A stretch of 64,000 nucleotides of DNA from Ulva prolifera (taxonomy: Eukaryota > Chlorophyta > Ulvophyceae > Ulvales > Ulvaceae). The position numbers and the translations under genes were made by a program. A model generated the notes under the pieces. That model was not told where the DNA came from, did no database searches, and saw only the letters and a list, made by a program, of their open reading frames with translations. Of this stretch, positions 56,289 to 64,000 are shown piece after piece. How positions within the stretch are numbered: the first letter of the stretch is position 1; every line of letters starts with the position of its first letter. The stretch lies in contig CM041199.1 of the NCBI GenBank assembly GCA_023078555.1, positions 4,035,315 through 4,099,314 on the forward strand, written 5' to 3'.

Positions 56289-59200
56289 TGGTATCGGTGA
56301 ATGTTAGCGTTATGTCTGTTCTGGTCTTGTTCAGGGCCAAAGTCTGAGTGCAGACACGGCGGGCATTCCACTGTTCTGCCGGCGCTCAGACCGCGGTCAT
56401 AAGCGCATGCATCATTAAGCAGTCTCGTAGCATATTGTTGTTAGATACAATTCGAGACGCTTGTTTTTAATGATCAGCGCTGAGAAAAGCGAATGCGTTT
56501 GCTTATTTTCTCAACGTGTAGGCTTACGAGCCATCAATCGGTCACTTGCTGCACGCAACAAAGAATCGTCGGTCCTACTGCAGGATGTCCAATCTCGATC
56601 GTTTTCATGCCAACTCTCCTCGCGAGGAAAGGCAAGACGAGGCTGATCAGCAGCCACTAGCCGACAGGGACGCTGACCAGCAGCTCCCTGGCGAAGAGCA
56701 GTCCGTGGGCATGTTACTTCGCGGCGGAATCTCATCCGACCATGTCCCTCTTCCCAAAGTGGGCAGAGCAGTCATCAGGTGCCCTTTTCCTCTCATGTAG
56801 TGAACAATGTTGTTCATGCTGAGTCTCTCATCACACTCGAAACGTTGACCGAAGCGGTGCGAGCATCTCGGGGACGTAGCGAACCTGATCTGACTAATGG
56901 AAAACTGCTCTGAGTGGAATGATAAGACCAAAAGCTTCGTTGCATACGAGCAGAAAGTCTTCTTGTGGTTAGGCCAGTTCGAACAGGATCAAGTGTTGCA
57001 GCACGCACCGTCTGCGGACGAACATCGTGTCCATGCTAGGGCAAGGACACAGGTCCTTATGTCTTTGCCAGACGCGGGTAGGACTACTATCTATCGCATG
57101 TCACACCTGTGTGAAGCATGGGCCTATTTAACTGCCAAGTATAGGCCTAGCACCGAAGCCGATGTTCACAGACTGTGGAGTCGGTTTAATTCTTTATCGC
57201 TGAACAATAGACGTCTCGTCTTACTGTGGTGATGTGATGAGTGTTTACACTCAACTGGAGGCACTAAGTGCCGTTGTGAGCCAGCGATGGCTTCGTTTGA
57301 AAATGTTAGAAGTGTGGGAGGAGTTCAACGCTGTGCGCGGCGAAGTTCTCCATTCTTCCCCACACGTAATCATATCACGTTTGACCGAGCATGCTGATTT
57401 GCTTAAGCAACAACGGCTGCATGCTAGATCTGGGGCACCCGCGGGCAAACCAGGCCATGGCTAGCACAAGCAGCCCCGTGCTGATGGTCCTGTGGTCGCC
57501 GCTCTCGCGGCAGGCCAGGCTCCTCGCGAGGAGACCAGGACTTGCTCCTTCTGCAAGAAGAAGGGACATTTGCGTGCGAACTGCCCCCAGCGCAAACAGG
57601 CTGCGGCCAAGGATGTTTGTGCCGTAGAAATGCCTGAAAATTATCCAACACCTGACGCGTCTCTGCCTTGAATGTAATCATTGATAGTGGTTCGAACGTT
57701 CATATCGTAGGTAATCGTGAGATGTTTACTGAGTACGGTCCTTGTCAGAGGACTGCCAATCCCGCGGGACCAGGCCAGCTCCCTATCATGGGTAGGGGTA
57801 CCAGGTGAACCTGGGTACTTATGTTGATAAGCATGGAAACAAGCATCCTTTGTATGTGGAAATTCCTGGTGTTTACTATGCCCCAAAATGTCCGTACAAC
57901 CTGCTTAGTACAATGGATCTGAGGCATGAGCAGATGTTCTTGGATACGCGTAGGAGTGTGTTGTATGTCCCTGGTCTTGGTGACATGGCTATTGGTATTG
58001 TCGATGATATTAAATACCAGGAGCTTGACTGAGACAAGATGGTCACCCTGTATTTGCGTTCAAAATGAGTGTTGAAACCTGTTCTTATTGGTCGACCTGT
58101 CAATAGGGGGGTGGTCTTGTCTAACCAGAGCAGTTCGACCTCTGTGATAGAGGACCAGAAGCAGTGGCATCACGTGGCAGCTGCGGCTATAGACCGGAAG
58201 CGACCCAATGCAGGGGGAATTGAAATCCCACATGATGCATACTTGCTGGAACCTGATATTCTAGCGCATTTGTCCTTTCACCAGTCCACGTGGGAACTGA
58301 AGCGTATGCAAGCCAACGCTGATTTTTATGGTGATTTACGTCTAAAGGTTGATTCCGAGCCAATGGGGAATCGTTGTCATGGTTGCAGAATTGGCAAAGT
58401 GCCTGCGGGCAACTTCTCTGCCAATGATCGTGAGCTCATAGGCCAGGCCAAGTATCCTGGCGAGCAACTGCACGCCGATTTAGCTGATCCTGTCACTCTA
58501 GCAGGGATTGGTGGTGTGAAATATGTTTGGTTTGTGATGTGTGCCTTTACCCGATATCCTTTTGTGGTCTGCGCAAAAAGAATGAGGCTGCGGCCATGAT
58601 CTCTTATATCATTGAGCGCATTTGGGTGAATGTGGTGAAGCCACGTGAACCGGGTGTGCGCATCCTACACACCGGCAAAGGGGGAGAGTACATGGTCGAG
58701 GCCTTGTTGCTCTACCTCCGGCGTCGTGGCATCACTCACCGCACAACCCCCACAGCTGATCATCGCTGCAATGGCATGATCGAGCGGAGGATCGGAATCG
58801 CCTTTGAGGCACTTCGTGCTGTACTGCTTGCGAGCGGCCTGCCTCTATTCCTGTGGATTGAATACCTTGTAAGTGTTATCCATGGTCACAACCTCACGCC
58901 GTGCTCGGCGTTGTACCATGACAAACTGGCACGAATTCTCAAGTCCCAGAATGCTCAGCATGCTGTCAACGCATCCGCGGATGTTGAGCAAGCTGAGAGG
59001 GGGACCAAGCGCATGAAAAATGCCGAGCGCGATAAGTTGAGGGATGAGGAAAAACGCAAGTATCAGCTGCTTGCGACGACAGAGGTTGACGAGTTTTTGT
59101 TGAGGTCTTGTGACAGGGATATCATTCCCTATATGTCTTTTTTCAGAGACACCTCCGTTGAGGTGTTCCAAGATCTGCTGCGGCAGCAGCGTCCGTGGGG

Positions 59201-61431
59201 GGTTGAAGTGTATGCGAATCCTAGGGATGACAAGCTGCGGAAGCTGTCCCAAAGGAGTATTCTTGCATACTGGGCCGGGGTTGGGCTGGGCCCCTGCATG
59301 CAGCGTGTGTACGCCCAGAATGTCCCTGGGGGTTTTTGCAGTGCGCCAGGTCATGTGCACTGCGGATCAAATGATCCGCCACGTACGCAAGTACGATGCA
59401 TCCGCTGTTGTGGACAAGAGGGAGCCTGAGGAGTTTGCGAACTCCTACACGGTTGTCTTCGAGGGGGATAAAGACGGTGAACGTGTGACTGATAGTGATG
59501 TGCCTCCTTTCATGGCTGATCACACGTATGACGGGGGAGTGTTGCGCCGTCTGCGTGACCAGCTTCACACCCCCCCCGGTCATGGTATGTTGAGACCTAT
59601 TGGTCTGGTCTTAGGTAACAGACCTCGATGGCAGTAAGAAGAAGCAGTGATGGGTCAAGATTGCCGCAGCACGAGGGCTGTATAGGCACAAACAGAGCAG
59701 GGGTACACTCACACGCAGGGATGCGACGTGCCAGTGCAGAAATGGATGGCGCCCCAACCAGACTACTGTAAAGCGTGTCTGGTCCCAGCAAGCGCTCGGT
59801 ATAAATACCGGGGTGTGTGCGCCCAGGTCAATCCCCCTGTCAAAGCTGGCCTCGCCGAATCGTGCCGCATAACTGCCACACTGATCCCAGATCCCGCATA
59901 AGCGCGGGAGATCTTAAATTGTGGCTCACAGAGCCTGAGATGAGTGTAAGCAAGGCTGCGCACGTAATTCGTGGCCAGCTCTGGGTGGTTGTACAGATAT
60001 TATCGTGCATGCCAACCCTGGAGCCCGCCGGGCGGACCCTGTGTAACGGCGGTAATGCACACAGTAAGACGTAATATGTGCAATAACGATTCGGCTAGCC
60101 GCATAAAGCCATAATAAGCCTATGACGGGACACAGTGTGCCGGGAGAAGGCTGTACACAGTGCTGATGCCATGTGCACGTAAGGCTGGTGGACGCGTGCA
60201 GTCACACGTGGCGAGTGCAGGCACGTAAGCCCACTGAGCGTACGTGTGATCACACTGTGTACAACTCGATCGGTAATTCAAAAGCTATGCGTGTGCGACC
60301 GTCCACATGGCTGGACACGTCGCTACGCATATAAGAAAAGGTGTTAATTGTGCCAGCATGCGCTAGTGTGAGAGATATCTCACAACATGGTAGGGTTCCC
60401 GTCATGGATATGACCTTCCGGCAGGACGACCCCCTGCCAAGTCCTGACGTGTACTCTCCACGATTTGGAGCTGGCTCCTCTGCGGAGGTAATCCGGCGTG
60501 ACCCTGCTCGGGCCACACCGGAGGTAGCCAGAGTAGCTTTGCATCGCACGTGTGCGACTTCCAGAGCTGCGGCTCACCCTAATGTCCCTGTTCCCCCTCG
60601 TGTGCGCAGCCAAGTGCATCACTCTGAGGCTGTGCCCTCACGCATTGTCGATTATGTTGTCACTCGACACGCTGTTTTGCACAACCCTGGTGTAGAAGCT
60701 GCCTTCCCCGTTCAGCTGTCGGCCGGCTCATCCGAATCCGGCATGGATGAGGATGACGCCGACGGTCCCAGCATCTATGATGATGACGATGAACAGAGGA
60801 TGGACTACACCATGACAGAGGAGGCTGCGACCCATCAAAATCTGGAGGCTCAGCGGGTCCGTTCCGGGAGTAATTCGGCCGCGGCCTCAGCGTCTACCGC
60901 GGGAGTAGTTGCTCAGCCCCTGCGAGGAGCTGAGGCGCCGAGGCCTTTCTGGGAGGATGAGCCTGATGAGGTGGAGACCGGGTCCGAATTAGGGGGAGAG
61001 GCCCCGGACCCCTCAGCCGTTGTCGGGGTTGATTTGCTTGACGAGGTGAGGGCCATTCCAACTGCCTTGCCTCGTATCAAAATCAATCCTCTTGTACGCA
61101 GACGCCTTGTTCCATTGGCTGCGGATGTAGCAGCCGTACATATGCATGAGCTTGCGGGCTCTGACATTGCTAGTAGTGAAACAGATGTAGCTGCTATCGA
61201 AGCTCCGGGCTGCAATGAGGACACATCAGCCACGGCTGACTGTGGAGTGTAATGTGCAGGCCTGGAGCATCAGCATGTGGAGTCTGGCGAGCAGCAGAGT
61301 GCTCAGCGTCGTGGGTCGCGCAGAGCAGCTGCCGCTAGGAGGCAGAAGCCTTGTGACCCTGATCTGCCTTCTTGTGGTGAAACCAGGAGTTTTCAGGAGA
61401 ATCATAAGCATGGCTCAATAGGAGACTGCTG
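56289..61431 (+). pseudogene. Element E (family I) gag-pol, decayed and cut by a family IV element
   Basis: The leader hairpin (56481-56513) precedes gag near 56585. Gag blocks (FLWLGQFEQDQVLQHAPSAD, then the CCHC CSFCKKKGHLRANC at about 57543) are split by frameshifts near 56800-56910 and 57225. Protease (VIDSGSNVHIVG, Asn for the usual Asp) is near 57678. The integrase core runs 58069-59000 with HADLADP, HTGKGGEY (catalytic Asp changed to Gly) and MIERR (Glu kept). A further pol stretch ends near 59637. 59638-60340 has no recognisable coding and may be another insertion. 60341-61252 is the acidic linker (MDEDDADGPSIYDDDDEQRM), then INPLVRRRLVP and QSAQRRGSRR, as in element B. The start of reverse transcriptase is cut at 61431 by an LTR. 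Confidence 0.85.
59638..60340. other. Non-coding insertion-like block inside element E
   Basis: This 700-bp block lies between the two halves of the element E pol linker and has no counterpart recognisable in elements A or B. It holds TATAAATA (59801) and TGTAA (60041), which could be LTR-type signals, but I found no matching ends or target duplication. Confidence 0.35.
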
Positions 61432-61804
61432 TGTGAGGGAGCTAGAAGCTAGCATATCAAGAGGTGGTTGTACGCATGGTTGCTGTACACGTGCTCGACG
61501 CGATCCCTGAGATAAAGGGACTCAGAAAGCGGGAGCGTTTGTTGTTTTGCACATAGGTAGACATTATGTGTCTGTGTGCTTGTTTGCATATAAGCCTTGT
61601 GTTGACTCCAGTAGGACATCTTGTCTAATGGAGTTAAACACAGGTATGGTGTCCTCTAGCTGACATGCATGAATATGTGGTTGGTTTGTGCTTGTGGACA
61701 CATAGTCTGCTGAGTTGGTATAACTCATCATGTTGAATGCAGGCTGCATGAATCAGTGAGTACTCTAGAGGGAGATACATTCACAGCAGCTGTGTTCTTT
61801 CACA
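61432..61804 (+). repeat. Family IV copia LTR, 5' LTR of element F
   Basis: A 373-bp LTR proposed from TGTGAGGG to TTTCACA; the ends form a short inverted repeat (TGTGA/TCACA), as LTRs do. It is followed at once by the primer-binding site GGTTATGGGCT and lies 15 bp before the gag start. The left boundary is inferred from the inverted ends and from the point where element E's pol similarity stops. The 3' LTR is beyond the window. Confidence 0.68.
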
Positions 61805-61815
61805 GGTTATGGGCT
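61805..61815 (+). other. Primer-binding site of element F (internal tRNA type)
   Basis: GGTTATGGGCT, the Drosophila-copia type site complementary to the anticodon loop region of initiator Met tRNA, directly after the LTR. Confidence 0.7.
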
Positions 61816-61819
61816 CATT

Positions 61820-63988
61820 GTGTTAAGCGCAATGGAAGATCAACGAAGCAGCGCTCTCCATGCCGTCCGCAAGCTGAAGCGGGGTGGGGACTACCGGCTG
61901 TGGGCTGCACAGTTCCGGGCATCCTTGACTACAATGGGAGTGGAGGGCTGGCTCACAGAGGAGCCAGACATGGCTGCACAACAGGAAGTGATGGCGGACG
62001 CGAAGGTCCGGAGCAGGATGCTGCTCTGCATCGAAGACAGAGGTCTGGCGCGCATCATTGACCGTGCAGCCACCACCATGGCGGCGTGGCAGCAAGTGCG
62101 TGCTGAATACGAGGCGGAGCAGGAGCTTCGGCAACCGCTCTTGGTGAGCGAGCTGAATGACATTCGGCAAGGCTCATCGGAGGCATACACGCGGTATGCA
62201 GAGAGGGTGCTTGAGGTTCTTGAGAAGCTTCAAGACACCGACTTCGGGGCAGCGGATCAGCTGGCCGCGAATGCGCTCGTGCGTGGACTAAAGGAGGCTC
62301 CAGAGAGGGGGTCACTGGTCATGATGCTTACACAGCATGTGAGCGCAGGCTTCAACCAGGTCATGAAGGAGCTGAAGGCTGCCGTCAGACTCGTGGAGAG
62401 TTCTCAGCAGAGTGCCGGGAACAGAGATGGCAAGGCGATGAACGCCGAGGGCCAGAAGAAGCGGAAAGAGACGCGGAAATGTTTCAACTGCGGGAAGGTA
62501 GGCCACATCCGGAAGGACTGTCGGCAACCGAAGGTGAAGCCTGAGGATCGCCCGCGGCCGGCAGCAGCAATGGTTGCACAAGCTGCACATCCATCCGAGG
62601 GGATGGCAATGGCCGCCGGGGCAAGCACTGATGCTCTACTCTACGACAGCGGATCTTCTCACCACATTGTACACAAACGCAATGTGATTCGTGACATGAG
62701 ACCTAGCAGCACCAAGCGAGTGGTTCTGGGAGGTGGTGAATGCCACGATGTCATGGGAGAAGGAGAAGTGTGGCTGGATGGAGGCCCAGCGCGCCTGGTG
62801 CTGCTGCGTTCGGTGCTATGGGTACCGAGCATGACAGTGAACCTTCTATCAGGGTTCCTGGCAACTGAAGCAGCTCATGAGTGCACCCAGAAGGGTGACA
62901 GATGTGAGATCATGGACGCTAAAGGAGGCATCATCCTCACAGGACGGAAGCGTGGGCGTTTATATGAACTGAACTGCGAGATGATGCCCGCGGAAGCAGA
63001 AGTGGGTGAGGCTAATGCGGTCGCGTCAACAGGGACATGGCACCGACGGCTGGGTCATCCTGGGCGTGAGGGTATGCGGAAGGTTGCTGTAATGGCAGGG
63101 CTGGTGGGTATCTCAGCTGATGCGCACGATCCTACATGCGAGGTCTGCATGGAGGCAAAGCAGACTCGGGAGCCATTTCAGCGTTCAGCATCGCAGGCTG
63201 CGGAGGTGCTGGATCTATTGCACACGGATGTGATGGGGCCCTTCCGGGTTCCTAGCTGGGGAGGCGCAGTGTATGCCGTAACACTGATGGACGATGCGTC
63301 ACGGAGGGCAGAGGTGTCATGTGTCAAACGGAAGTCAGATGTCTTTGAATGGATCCGTGATACCATTCTGGAGTGGCAGCGACAAACTGGAAAGAAGGTG
63401 AAGGCGGTCCGCAGCGACAACGGAACGGAATACAAAGGCCGGCTGAAGGATTTCTTCAGACAGCAGGGTATTGTCCACCAGACCAGTGCGGACTACACTC
63501 CGGAGCAGAATGGACGAGCTGAACGGCTCAATCGAAGCCTGATGGAGAAGGTCCGAGCCATGCTCTGTGAGTTCGACCTTGCACCTGAATTCTGGGCTGC
63601 AGCTCTGGTCACAGCATGTTTTGTGCGCAAATGTATGCCCAGCACCCAGGACAATGAATCTCCGCACCAACTGTTCTACGGTACACAGCCAGACGTGCAC
63701 CGGCTGCGTGTGTTTGGGTGCACTGCGTATGTGCATGTTCCGAGTGCTAAGCGCAAGAAGCTGGACGCGCGTGCTGAACCCGGCCACGCACGCATGTGCC
63801 GGCTCGACGGCCCTGAGGCTGTTTGGAGGTCTGCACCGGCGCAGACAAGTTGCGGAGGATTGCCCGACGGCCGCGTGAGTGACCCCACGGCAGGCCTCGA
63901 GCCCGTCGATGTTCACAGCGCCGCCCACTGCCACGAAGGTACCGGTGCGCTGTACCAGCACGCAACAGCATGCAGCAGCGTCTCTTGA
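61820..63988 (+). CDS. Element F (family IV) Gag-Pol polyprotein, N-terminal 722 codons
   Basis: One open frame starting 15 bp after the LTR. A UBN2-type Gag (residues 1-210: DYRLWAAQFRASL, AWQQVRAEYEAEQELRQ) is followed by CCHC CFNCGKVGHIRKDC at about 226. The protease DSGSSHHIV is near 273. GAG-pre-integrase WHRRLGHPGREGMRK...CEVCMEAKQT is at about 410-450. The integrase core has DVMGPF, RSDNGTEYKG and NGRAERLNRS, so all three catalytic acids (D, D, E) are kept. The frame then ends at a TGA (63986-63988) soon after RLRVFGCTAYVHVP; the last 75 residues no longer look like copia, so a frameshift lies near 63770. Reverse transcriptase and RNase H should follow outside the window. It is the youngest-looking element here. 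Confidence 0.9.
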   Translation: MLSAMEDQRSSALHAVRKLKRGGDYRLWAAQFRASLTTMGVEGWLTEEPDMAAQQEVMADAKVRSRMLLCIEDRGLARIIDRAATTMAAWQQVRAEYEAEQELRQPLLVSELNDIRQGSSEAYTRYAERVLEVLEKLQDTDFGAADQLAANALVRGLKEAPERGSLVMMLTQHVSAGFNQVMKELKAAVRLVESSQQSAGNRDGKAMNAEGQKKRKETRKCFNCGKVGHIRKDCRQPKVKPEDRPRPAAAMVAQAAHPSEGMAMAAGASTDALLYDSGSSHHIVHKRNVIRDMRPSSTKRVVLGGGECHDVMGEGEVWLDGGPARLVLLRSVLWVPSMTVNLLSGFLATEAAHECTQKGDRCEIMDAKGGIILTGRKRGRLYELNCEMMPAEAEVGEANAVASTGTWHRRLGHPGREGMRKVAVMAGLVGISADAHDPTCEVCMEAKQTREPFQRSASQAAEVLDLLHTDVMGPFRVPSWGGAVYAVTLMDDASRRAEVSCVKRKSDVFEWIRDTILEWQRQTGKKVKAVRSDNGTEYKGRLKDFFRQQGIVHQTSADYTPEQNGRAERLNRSLMEKVRAMLCEFDLAPEFWAAALVTACFVRKCMPSTQDNESPHQLFYGTQPDVHRLRVFGCTAYVHVPSAKRKKLDARAEPGHARMCRLDGPEAVWRSAPAQTSCGGLPDGRVSDPTAGLEPVDVHSAAHCHEGTGALYQHATACSSVS

Positions 63989-64000
63989 CATCGTTCATGT

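Overview
The window looks like nuclear DNA of a green alga (Chlorophyta). Genes are split by GT-AG introns. Two host genes belong to green-lineage families: a seven-TM MLO protein and an ABA4-like DUF4281 plastid membrane protein. There is a nuclear-type tRNA-Leu(AAG), and retrotransposon LTRs carry TGTAA, the usual green-algal poly(A) signal. Nothing looks bacterial: no operons, no CRISPR, no ribosome-binding-site-led genes. The species cannot be named from this sequence alone.

Layout. 1-13.3 kb is a host island: an MLO-like gene (five exons, 1722-7039, +), an ABA4-like gene (three exons, 8283-9705, -) and tRNA-Leu(AAG) (10977-11056, +). 13.3-30.8 kb is a nest of Ty1/copia retrotransposons from at least three families (called I, II and III here). 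It holds a rearranged family I copy with a head-to-head inverted segment, a family II pol, a 5'-truncated family I pol, and a decayed family III element whose gag was hit by two solo LTRs. 30.8-34.5 kb carries decayed coding stretches, one with a P-loop NTPase/helicase-like motif, and ends in a G34 tract and an uninterrupted (TG)187 microsatellite. 35.3-44.7 kb is a second host island: an uncharacterised three-exon minus-strand gene (35324-37798) and a plus-strand SRA/YDG-like gene (42421-44428). 47.1-50.0 kb is five head-to-tail copies of a 588-bp unit carrying JmjC-like coding sequence. 50.8-54.6 kb is a decayed Tc1-mariner/pogo-like DNA transposon with 26-bp inverted repeats and a TA target duplication, itself hit by two solo LTRs. 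55.9-64 kb is a decayed family I copia element cut by a younger family IV copia element, whose 722-codon gag-pol frame runs to the window edge.

How it fits together. No pathway links the host genes: they are single genes for membrane signalling (MLO), xanthophyll metabolism or plastid membrane function (ABA4-like), chromatin (SRA-like) and translation (tRNA). Most of the window is a record of mobile-element activity. The nesting gives an order: pogo-like element, then family I LTRs; family III element, then family I and II LTRs; family I element, then family IV. Two primer-binding-site types coexist: a tRNA 3'-end type in family I, and an internal initiator-tRNA (half-tRNA, Drosophila-copia type) site in families III and IV.

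Exon boundaries were inferred by eye from GT/AG sites, phase agreement and remembered family patterns. No alignment or database search was run.
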